From Gliomastix tumulicola (Eukaryota; Ascomycota; Sordariomycetes; Hypocreales; Bionectriaceae), in the NCBI GenBank assembly GCA_001599755.1, contig BCHX01000001.1, positions 5,704,001-5,768,000 on the forward strand: 64,000 bases of DNA. Direction: 5' to 3'. The position numbers and the translations under genes were made by a program. The notes beneath the pieces are model-generated. The model had not been told where the DNA came from, made no database searches, and was given only the letters and a program-made list of their open reading frames with translations. Positions 23,779 through 33,500 of this stretch are shown here, one piece after another; within the stretch, counting starts at the first letter, position 1; every line of letters starts with the position of its first letter.

Positions 23779-25131
23779 TCATGCCGCTGCAAAAGTCTCA
23801 ATGAACTTCGCAAGCTTCTCGGCGCCCTCGAGCGGGATCGAGTTATAGCTGGAGGCGCGGATGCCACCGACACTGCGATGGCCCTTCAGGCCGGTCAGGC
23901 CCAGAGCCGTTGCCTCCTTGAGAAATGCCTTCTCCGTAGCGTCCACATCGCCGCCCTTGCTAACTCGGAAGCAGATGTTCATCTTTGACCGCACAGCCTT
24001 GTCAGGGACGACCTTGTACACGTCCGGGTGTGCCTCCAGTGCTCCATAGATGAGCGAGGCCTTCTTCTCTGATACGGCTTGCTGGCCGCTGACCTTGTCG
24101 GGGTACGTCAGCAGCAGCTTCTTGAGAACCTGGCCAGCCACATACACGCTAAAAATAACACAGTCAGTCAGTCAACAGCCAAGTTAGAATCATTTGCAGG
24201 TGACTTACTCAAAGATGCTCAACGTGTTGTAGAGGCTGTTGTTCTTGGCGATGGTCTCGTACTGGAGGATGATGGGCGGGATGGGAACGTTGAGTGCCCT
24301 CATGATAGCCGCGGACGGCTGTGAAGTGTGAGGGGGGAGGAAGTCCTTCTTGATCACAACCACCGTCACACCCGTCAAGCCGAGGTTCTTCTGAGCTCCA
24401 AAGAAGATGGCGCTGAAGTTTCGGACGGGAATCTTCCTTGACAGGATGTTGGAAGACATGTCAGCAACGACAATAGGGCCCTTTCCATCCGGGCCAGGCT
24501 CGAGGGACTTGGGGAAGGCAGGAAACTCGACTCCGTCGACAGTCTCGTTGTCGCAGTAGTACACCAGAGCAGCGTCCTTGGACAGCTTCCACGAGCTCTC
24601 GGGTGCGATGACACCAAACTTCCCGCCGTTGGCCTCGCGGGAGTCAGTGACGATGTTCACATGCTCGGGGCCGAACAGCCTGGCAGCCTCAGCAGCAGCC
24701 TTCTGGGACCAGCCACCAGTGACGAGGTAGTCCAGCTTCAGCTCGCGGTCAATCTTCTCCCGGAGGTTCTGCATCAGCGTCGGCTCGTTCAGCTCCTCCT
24801 GGTCGGTCCTCTTCTGCTCGCCAAAGATCTCGCGCTTCTTGTTGGCGATCCAGGCGCCCACGAAGTTGTAGGCCGTAGCAGAGAACTCGCCGCTTCCGCC
24901 TCCCTGCATGAACAAGATCTCGTAGTCATCAGGGATGTCGAGGAACGTAGCCAGGTCGGCCTTGGCCTCGTTGATGATCTTGCTGGCCAGCTCGGAGCGA
25001 TGGGAATGCTCAGCAATGCCCAGGCCAGTGTCGGAGTAGTTGAGGAGGGCCTGGGAGGCCTTCTCAAGCACCTCTGAAGGAAGAAGAGCAGGACCTGCAC
25101 CGAAGTAGGTGATGTCTGAGCGAGAAGGCAT
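23779..25131 (-). CDS. SER1: Phosphoserine aminotransferase (serine biosynthesis)
   Basis: Exons 24209-25131 and 23779-24148 join as TTTGA/C to give LSIFDVYVAGQVLKK, 430 aa. The PLP enzyme converts 3-phosphohydroxypyruvate and glutamate to phosphoserine, the second step of the phosphorylated serine route. Signatures: FGAGPALLPSEVLEKA at the N-terminus, FMQGGGSGEFSA, VADMSSNILSR, and FFGAQKNLG with the PLP lysine at about residue 248. The C-terminus GHRSVGGIRASSYN is the family's substrate-binding Arg region. Cytosolic; no targeting signal is seen. It is in tandem with the arginine gene and divergent from GCD2 across 2.3 kb. A TGACTAA near-match to the CPC1 core lies at 25523-25529. Confidence 0.97.
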
Positions 25132-26147
25132 GTTTACGGCTGTGTTTGCTTTTGATTTTCTAGATGGGGTGAATTGGTCGCGTCTTGGTCTTTCGTCGCA
25201 GTTTTTGTCGTCACAGACGTCAACTCAGTTGAGGTGGGGTATCGAAAGAAGTTTGGAGGGGCAAGTTTTAGTCGACAAGATGGGGGTTGGGTCTGAATCA
25301 GGTTCGGAAGGAAAGACGGAGAGAACTGGGACGATATATATTGGTTTTTGATCGTTTTATCGTGCTCAGTCGCCACCAACGGAGCTATTTCTCTTGATGA
25401 AATACCTCGCAACTGCCTCTTTCTCAAGTTGCGACGGCAGGGGAACAGCGTGTGCGGGACGCGGGATGACGCCGGAGTCGGCGTGTAAGTGACAGCACTT
25501 TGGCTCTGTTTGGTCACAGTCATGACTAAACGATTCGTCGCCCCCCATCCAGCTGTCACTCTACCTTTGTAAAAGCAGAGCAGTTCCTGGTGCCAACTCC
25601 GGTGGCACAATCTTCCTCCTTCATGACAGGAGGCCGGACTCATTCCGTCAGGCTGTAAGTCGCACAGAATCATGGCCCGGTTCGTGACAGAAGGAGGCAA
25701 AGAGTTCCAGGGTAGGCAAATTCAGCTATAGGAGCTTGTCAGCACCATCTTGCATTCCATGCATTACCTACCCCGCCATGCCATCGCCTCCAAGGATCTG
25801 GATTCTGGACCCTGGGTTGCCAGGCACTGTTCTTTCTGGATATGATTCCTGGGGCGACTTGTAAAAAGCACGTCAAACAGCGCCGCCACTGCTTCAGGAC
25901 ATGGCCGAGGTTGGGTTATCCCGTATTACTATAGCTTGAAGCACCTGGATGAGTGGCGTGTGACTGGAGTGCATGTTTGCCGAGGACCTTGATATTTATT
26001 GAGGCTGTGTCTGTGGTTGGCAATAAGGGAACTCAATCGAGCTGGCTGGACAGATGGATCTGAGCAGCAGCTGAAGCCGATCAATGAACAATGGGTGTGA
26101 CCTCATGGAAGTGATTGGCTTTGCTCCGTGACCTTAATGTCCTGCTT

Positions 26148-26154
26148 TGAGTCA
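26148..26154 (+). promoter_or_regulatory. TGAGTCA, CPC1/GCN4-type element
   Basis: Perfect core, about 200 bp upstream of the TATAAAA at 26354. One of three such cores in this intergenic region. Confidence 0.4.
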
Positions 26155-26252
26155 CAGTTGCCTGCACCTGCCTCCTGTGACTGGTTTACGGCGCGGTTGC
26201 CTAGAAATTCAGCCTCACTTCTCAATTTTTGGAAGGCTGGCCAACCTTTTCA

Positions 26253-26259
26253 TGAGTCA
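26253..26259 (+). promoter_or_regulatory. TGAGTCA, CPC1/GCN4-type element
   Basis: Perfect core preceded by A (ATGAGTCAC, close to the optimal ATGASTCAT), about 95 bp upstream of the TATAAAA. Confidence 0.45.
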
Positions 26260-26353
26260 CTCCTGCCAAATTGCCAATTTCACGCCTTTTTCTTTCCCTG
26301 CATTAGGTAAGCGAGCCGCAATCACTCCCTGCGCACGGGCCCCACCCACCAGG

Positions 26354-26360
26354 TATAAAA
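26354..26360 (+). promoter_or_regulatory. TATAAAA box followed by a C/T-rich start-site-like tract
   Basis: TATAAAA followed 20-90 bp later by a pyrimidine-rich stretch, an arrangement common in strongly expressed fungal genes. No clear protein gene begins directly downstream; GCD2 starts about 1.06 kb away. Confidence 0.45.
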
Positions 26361-27098
26361 CCTCCCTGAACCCCCCATTCTCTTCGAGACTTTCTTTTCT
26401 CCTTTTCTCCCCATCCAAGTGCACGGGCGTTTTCCTTCTCCGTGAAGCGATAAGCTGAGAGAGGAATTTTGCTAGTTGAAAACTACTTAATGACCGCTCC
26501 TGCTTGGTTTCGGCCGGGCAGGGAATTTTTGTTCAAAAAAGTCGTGACATACCATGATGGGTGTTTTGATTCATTTCTTTCATTGCAGCTGGTCCCTCGT
26601 GGGCTGGTGTGAAGAAGGAGACGGTGAAGTGAGCCGTTGGTGAGGACGTACGAGGAATTGAAGGTGCATACGATAGATTGCGTTCTATTCATTCCCACAT
26701 TGATGATTGTCCATTGCAGTCGGCTTTGACAAAAGTAAGGAAATCATAGATTGCGTAGCGGGAGGGAGCTGATTGTCGGGGGGATGCTCTCACGATGGCG
26801 AGATGCGACGCTTCAACGTGCTACGGCGGCGTTTGCTGTGCGCTGCTGATCAAGATCGTACCCGTCAATGACACATCCTATTAGATACGTACTTACGTAG
26901 CCAATGCATTCTCAACATCCGCATATTAATTCAGATCCCGCCCGCCGCTGCAGATTTGATCGACGACGTCGCTGCCAGTCCTGAGCCCAACGACGCAAAA
27001 ATCGAAAAAAAATAGCCCGTAAACTTTTGCATGGGTCCAGCCAACGCGGGGCAACAGGCACCAACTCCATCCCACCTCTCGGATTTGAGATCCAGCAG

Positions 27099-27105
27099 TG
27101 ACTCA
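27099..27105 (+). promoter_or_regulatory. TGACTCA, CPC1/GCN4-type element near GCD2
   Basis: Perfect core about 315 bp upstream of the GCD2 start codon. Confidence 0.4.
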
Positions 27106-27417
27106 AACAATTTCCCCCTTCACCGGGCCCTCACAAGCTTGCCGCATTCCCTCCTTACGGCGTGCGCGCTCACCACCACGATTTCCCTCTAGAACGAACG
27201 AATTTCACGGCCCTCGACTGGGAGGGCTGCTGTCGAATTGGCGAACGCACGCTCGGCAAGTTTCTTTCTTGGCCTGGATTTGTACCGTTTTTGTTGGACC
27301 TTATTCCCCTGCTGTTGTTCGCGACGCCGCCGCACTGCATCGACGGATCCGATTCGAAGCGACGAGACCCCGACCGACGAGCAGCCACGCATTGAGGCGG
27401 TACAACACACGGCCTTC

Positions 27418-29015
27418 ATGGCGACAGAGACGGGCGACCCCGCGCAGGCGGGCGGAAAGGCCCCGGAGAGCGAGCAGACCCAGCCTGTGCCCGCGCCCGC
27501 GCCCGCGCCGTCAAATCAGCAACCACCCGCCGCCGATGGCGCGAAGCCCGCCGCGAAGGAGGCGAAACCGGCAAAGGATACCAAACAGGCAGCAGCAGCA
27601 GCAGCGAAGGGAGGCGACGCAGCCGCCGCCGCCGCCGCCGCTGCGGGAGGCGAGAAGAAGCTCTCCAACGCCGAGATGAAGAAGAAGCAAAAGGAGGAGA
27701 AGGCCGCCCGCAGAGCGCAGGCAAAAGCTTCGCAGCCGTCGCAGCCGGCTCCTGGACAGCCCGGCCAGGCGGCGACGCAGGGCGACGGCAAGGGAGGCCA
27801 GAAGCAGAGGCAAGGAAGCGCTGCAGGCCTGGGGCAGCAGCAGAAGGGTGGGAACCAGGCAAGACAGGCCGCGCCGGGTGCAGCGCCCGCTGCGGCGCCT
27901 AAGGAGGTCAAGCCGTCGATCCCGGAGTGCTTCAGCCATTTGTCTCTTGCGCGGAGAATACCCATCACGCAGGCCGACAAGGACGTCAACCCCGCCGTTC
28001 TGGTGCTGGGACAGCACATGAGCTCGTTCGCAATTAGTGATAGTATCACGCGACTGGAGACGACTCTCTATGCCTTCAAGAAGGTGGGTACTGCTCTTGA
28101 TTGAAACTCCCAAGGGCGGCGCTGGACGAAGCAGAAAGCATGCCTAGCCAACTCTCTCTCTCCTAGAACCTTGACTAAACAAATGCATCATCATAGGTGG
28201 TTGAGTCCTACACAACACCCCTCAACACAACATTCTCCCGGCACTTCACATCCCACGTCCTTAACCCCCAAATCGAATATCTCACAGCATGTCGACCCAT
28301 GTGCTTCTCCATGGGCAATGCCATCCGGTGGCTGAAGCTCCAGATCAGCAAGATCGACATCGACCTGCCGGACAACGAGGCAAAGAGCCTGCTCTGCGAG
28401 CTGATCGACAACTTCATCCGCGAGCGCGTCAACGTGGCCGACCAGGTCATCGTCGGCCTCGCCTCGGACATGGTGCAGAACGGCCAGGTCATCCTCACCT
28501 ACGCCCATCACCACCTCGTCGAGAGGACGCTGCTCTACGCCAAGGCCTCGGGGAAGGACTTCGACGTCGTGGTCGTCGACGACCCGTACGAGCGCGTGGG
28601 CATCGAGCACGCAAAGACCCTCACGGCGGCCGGCATCCCCGTCACCTACGTATCCGACCCGGGCGCCGCGCTGCTCTCCCATCTCGCCAGCGCTAGTATT
28701 GTCCTGGTTGCTGCAGAGGCCATGTTTAGTAACGGTGCCATGTACGCTCGCGCAGGAACGTCGGACATCACCATGGCGGCGCCCGAGTTCGGCGTCCCCG
28801 TCACGGCGCTGTGCGAGACCATCAACTTCACGGAGCGGGTGTCGATCGACTCGTTGACGTACAATGAGATCGACCCGGAGAGGTGTACGGGTGAAGAGTT
28901 CCGGCTGCTGTTCGATACGACGAGGAGCGAGTTTATCACCACTGTGGTGACGGAGCTAGGAGACTCGCCATCGCGCTCGATGCCCTCGCTGCTGAGAAAG
29001 TTGGAGGAGCTGTGA
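27418..29015 (+). CDS. GCD2: Translation initiation factor eIF2B subunit delta
   Basis: Exons 27418-28083 and 28197-29015 join in phase 0 (FKK/VVESYTTP), 494 aa. eIF2B is the nucleotide exchange factor for eIF2; delta belongs to its regulatory core, which senses phosphorylated eIF2 and in yeast controls GCN4 translation. The C-terminal two thirds carry the eIF2B alpha/beta/delta Rossmann-like fold: HVLNPQIEYLTACRPMCFSMGNAIRWLK, VILTYAHHHLVERTLL, VVVVDDPYERVG, AEAMFSNGAMYARAGT and the final NEIDPERCTGEEF. The first 160 residues are low-complexity Ala/Pro/Gln/Lys, with an Ala run and a KKKQKEEKAARRAQAK helix. The frame is open upstream to 27238, but this ATG is the first plausible start. Confidence 0.95.
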
Positions 29016-29435
29016 TCTTATAGCTACCATAGACGAAGGCCAAGTCAAAGAAATACTAGATAAATATCTCACGATCAGAGATCTCGAGACTGATGATTAG
29101 TGACTGGGGTGAAGTGGTTCCAACGTAGCGTCACTGATGATGATCTGCCAATTCACATCCTGACCCTCAAATGGTGGTGATACAAAGTGTCAATTCTGTA
29201 TTTGAACGAACCCGACAAAGGAAACGAACCCGTGCTGAATCGCTTCAAGGGACGTAAAAGCGCCGCCCCTCCAAGGCACGTTATGTACAACCGATCAACC
29301 GACCAGTGCCACCGCCTACTCCTCCTCCTCCTCCTCCTCCTCCTCCTCCTTCCATTTGTATAGTCCTTGTCTGGCTCCTGCTTTTTATTGTTGTTGTGTC
29401 GTATTCTCGTCTCCGTAGAAGCAAGCAAGTGAGAT
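29016..29435. other. Convergent 3' regions of GCD2 and the small single-span gene
   Basis: No gene. A CCT trinucleotide run occupies 29319-29351 and would lie in the 3' UTR of the minus-strand gene. Confidence 0.6.
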
Positions 29436-29792
29436 TTATGCCGACGCGGCGGCCTCGGCATCCCTGGCGGCCTTCCTCGCCCTCTTCTCCAGCAGGGCCT
29501 CCTTCCGGTCGGCCAGGAGCTCCGTCTGCTTGTCGTCGACGCCCTGCAGCCAGTATCCGAAGCTCGCGCCGCCGGCGGCGTAGACGGGGTACACCCAGAG
29601 GGAGCCCCTGTTGAAGAAGGGCCGCATCTCGATGCCCATCTGCCAGAAGCGCGCGGCGAGGCCTGTGCGAGACAATTGTCGTCCCTCGTTAGCAAAAACG
29701 GTTCTCGAACAAAACCACATTCAGGAGGGTGGATGGATGGGGGGGGGTTTCGCCGTACCGAAGACGCTCCAGAACGCGATGCGGTGCACCAT
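29436..29792 (-). CDS. 86-aa single-span protein, possible fungal complex I accessory subunit
   Basis: Exon 1 (29759-29792) encodes MVHRIAFWSVF and joins as TTC-G/GC to exon 2 (29436-29662): GLAARFWQMGIEMRPFFNRG. The 86-aa product has a hydrophobic N-terminal half, an aromatic and Gly-rich middle (LWVYPVYAAGGASFGYW) and a charged C-terminal helix (TELLADRKEALLEKRARKAARDAE). Size, one or two short spans and the GIEMRPFF/SFGYWLQGV pattern recall small accessory subunits of fungal mitochondrial NADH dehydrogenase (NUUM type), but I cannot confirm this from memory. The gene itself is well supported by the clean 96-nt intron (GTACGG...ACAG) and phase. Confidence 0.65.
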
Positions 29793-30529
29793 TATGACGA
29801 CTGTCGAGGGTATTCTGGGAAGAAGAAGTGGAGTGCAATTGAACCCTCGGTGGGCGAAGGCGAGCTCGTAGCGGTTGGTGAGGGATGGGAGTCGGCGTTG
29901 CTTGGATGGGTTGGATGGTGATCTGAAGGTGTGGTGGTGTGTTGAGGTTTAACCGTGAACAATGAGCAATTGGGCTAGTCCCTCTTGGGGCTAGCGCTGG
30001 CTGTTCAGCGCTCCAATCCGAGTGAGGCGCTTACTAACGGAGGGTGACAGATATCACCATGTGGCGATCCTCTTCTCTGCAAACCGTTGTATTTGCACTA
30101 TATTTACAAATTCGATATAACATATTCTCTCACTCACTCACTCGTAACTGAATTGTTTGACCCCTTCCCAATATGAAAGGGGGTGAAGTTCACGGGTTAG
30201 AGTGTAGAATAGGAGTCTTGCGTGTTGACTTGGTATGGTACATTTGGACCGACTTTTGTCACCCAATAACACTCTTGTTGGGAGGTCAGGTTGCACAACC
30301 GGACACCATCAACGATCTATTTTTAATTGAAAGGAGTTCCCTCCATCTATCCCTGTACCAAAGGTCTAAATAAATAACTCCCGCTGCAGAAAGAAGAAAT
30401 CTAGAATGGTTGATCTCTCAACGCCGAGACAAGTCTGGCCTCCCTGGTTCCAACGTCTCTCTGTATTTCTGGCCGATGGAACTCAGCATGACTCTATCGA
30501 TGAGCATATCTTCCCGAGTGCTCGAGCCT
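29793..30529. other. Intergenic upstream of the small single-span gene and 3' of the GHKL ATPase gene
   Basis: No gene. AT-rich at 30080-30130, with a short CACT tandem (about 30134-30149). Confidence 0.5.
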
Positions 30530-33500
30530 TTACAGTCCCCTATAAGGAGGCGGCGGCTCGTTCTCTTCGGGTTCTTGGGGCTGTTGTTGGCTGTTTGCAG
30601 CGTGCGACCACGATGCCATCTTGGCCACCATCTTTGCGAAGTACTGCTGGATGAACGACTCACTACGAAAAGGTTAGCACTTTTCACCATTGTAAAGTTG
30701 GGGTAGTGAGGAGGAAGAACGTACGTGTAGTAACTGTGGTCCGAGTTGTGCGTCGAGACCAAGTTGTGAGCCAGCTCGTGAGCAATTACAACCCACCACC
30801 AAATTGCCGCCTCAGCCTTGGCTTGAACGGCGTTGGGGCCATTCATCCCGGCCTGGTGCAGCTGTAGGAAGAACCGAAGATTGCAGAACAAGCTTCCATT
30901 CGTGTTGAAGGCAATCGTGCCTCCGGACTCATCATAGAAGATGTGAATCACGCGGCGCGAGAGCGAATAGACGTCGGCAATCTCCACAAGGATGGACGCG
31001 AAGGCATTGATTGCGTTGGAGTTTTGGGCGAGGAAGATCTGGGGAGTGGTCGACATAGTTCTCGCTACGTAGACCTTCATCCCGTTGATCGCCTCCGCAG
31101 CAAACGTGATGTTCTGCGCGGGCTTCTGGTCGCAATAGGTCGCCTGTTCCTTGACCTCGGTCACCTGAGGATCGGAAAAGACACTTGATGACCCGTGGGC
31201 TCGCGTTGCGTTGACGGCATTCAGCAAGTTTTGCTGGATCACAGCCGGGTTGGTGACACGGCCGTCATCATTTTGAGGCTGTTTGCCCTTATCCTTTTGA
31301 ACAGAAGATGTCGAGGGGCCTGACTCCCTGGGCTCGTCCACAAATTGTTCCAGTTGGCGTTGCGCGTCGTTGTCCTCTTGGCTGCTGAAGCCGAGTTGTC
31401 GGCTTAGATTCGAGAAGAGACTCTTGCCCTTCTTCGCATACTGCGACATGTCGTTCTTTCGCTCCTCCGGCGAGTCCCAGGAACCGGGCATGACCTCGGT
31501 CGGTGTCTTGGGAGGTTCAGAGCGTCCTGCAGCCGCTGCTACGGCAGATCCAGTGTTGGCGTTAGCCAGAGCATTGCCTTGCTCAGCCCAGGCCTTCTGC
31601 TGCTCTTGTATGCGCTTTTGTTCCTCCTGAAGGGCTTTTTGTCTCTCCTCCTCGGCGATTCTCGCCTCGGCAGCTTTGGCCCTGAGAATACGCTCCACAT
31701 TGTAACCACGAGCTCTGAGCCCTAACAGGTCGAGAGTCAGGAAGGGCTCAAAGAACAGGTACGCTTGCTGATTCGGGCGATCCAGCAGCATTTGGCAGAG
31801 CGCCTGTCCGACCTGATACATGTCCGGCTTCCCCTCATCAGCCACATACAGAACCCAGGCACCAGCATTGTAGGCACTAGCTGCTGATCTCCGCTCAGTA
31901 TGAGTTTGCCTCTGCCCCTTGAGAGTGCGGCGCAGCGCCACAGAGCTGACCATCTCGACTCGCAGGTTCTTGTCGAGCCACTTTGTGTCGTGCTTTACGG
32001 CATCCCGACGGTAGGCGGTGTACTCGTACAGGAAGATCTTGGACCTTTCGAGGACATGCTTTCGCAGGCTATCAGCAGCCTTGTGCCTCCCAGACTGGGG
32101 TCCGATGCGGACATCCTCCTGGACGATGCTACTGAGCCTCTGGGCCCCGAGAGACAAGTAAAACTTCTCCAGGACATCCTCCTCGGGAGCACAGACAAGA
32201 TGGTCCTTGAAGAGTCGGTAGCTGATGATGTCATCCAAGATGACAATCTGACTGGCCGCGGCTAGCTGGTACTGCCTGATCGGGGCCTCCTCCTCCTCCA
32301 AATCAATGAGGTTCTCTTTATTAGATGATGCCAATTCCTTGTAGGCGAGCAAGAACGCCGACGACTTCATCTTCCGCCACAAGTCCTTGTCACGATGAAG
32401 CGTGGCCGAGGCTTCAGCCAGCGATTTCAGCAGGTCAAGGTACTTTTCAGGGCTCTGAAGGACGCTAAGGAGCCTCGCCGGCTCAGTGCACGCCATATGT
32501 GCAACTTCCAACTTGGTCGGCTCGCTCTTCGCTCCGCATGTGAAGAGAAAGGCGTTCGCATCCGAACCGAAGTCGACAAAGTCGAAGATGTCACCGTACG
32601 TAACAGATGTGCCCAGATACACTCTGGAAGGGCTGAGGTGAGAAACGTCTCTAACGACCTTACCACTTGCTTGTGATGCCTTGGACCGCTCGACTGGGAC
32701 GATCGGGGCGTCCCGTAGCCTGACTAGGCTATTATCACCCAGCTCTCGAATTCGAGATGCAAAGTAGCTGAATAATGGGACCGCTGCCTGGTGAGATTGG
32801 GGAGGATTGGCGAGTAGGCGCTTAACACACTCGACCATCGGAGGCTCTCTTGCAACCCCAAACTTCACGGCGTGGTCGTGAAGATCTTTTCTCAGAATCT
32901 GAAAGCCCAGGACCGACGCCCGTTCATTCGTGAAACAATCAGACGGCCGAACGAGCTGACTGCTTCCTTGCAGCGGCAGGATGGGCTTCTGGCTGTTTGA
33001 GAGGTCAAATGAAGAGTATCGGTTGGCATGGTGATTTGAGATGAAGTACGTCATGGCTGGTACTCTGAGGTTCTCATCTTTGGATGCCATCATGTCGACG
33101 AGCTCCGGGACTGACGGATGGGGTCTGAGTCCAAGCACAGTCAAGAAACGAGCCTCTGGACTGCCAGGACGATAGCTGCCCGGAGGTCCGGGCCACTGCA
33201 GAATCGGCAGTCGGAGCGCTCGGAGGGAGTCTTTCGGCTCAAAGAGCTCTGAGACTTTATAGAGCGTCTCTGAAGCCTTGGTCGGCTCCATGCCTTTGGG
33301 ACCTGCTTCGGCTGGGCAGATCCTAGACTCTCTGAGCTTCTTGAGGTCATCGCCTGGAATGTCGCTTTGGACTGAGGCCAGGTATTTGATGAGCTCCATG
33401 TGACTCCATTTACGCTGACCTTTCTCCCCAGATAACAATCTTGCAAAGATCGTCTCGAGATCCAATGTCTTTCGGACACCTAGGGCGACGAGGAACTTCT

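Larger units (their letters stand above)
25132..27417. other. Long divergent intergenic region between SER1 and GCD2
   Basis: No convincing gene. It contains three TGA(C/G)TCA elements (26148-26154, 26253-26259, 27099-27105), a TATAAAA at 26354-26360 and a pyrimidine-rich tract at about 26381-26445. The only ORF close behind that promoter-like block starts at ATG 26490 (40 codons) and resembles nothing I know. A long GCD2 leader or a noncoding transcript would both fit. Confidence 0.5.

Noticed and set aside
26490..26612. Small ORF behind the TATAAAA at 26354
   Set aside because: About 40 codons, no recognisable motif and no conserved splice pattern. Noted as a possible uORF or noncoding transcript but not called as a gene.
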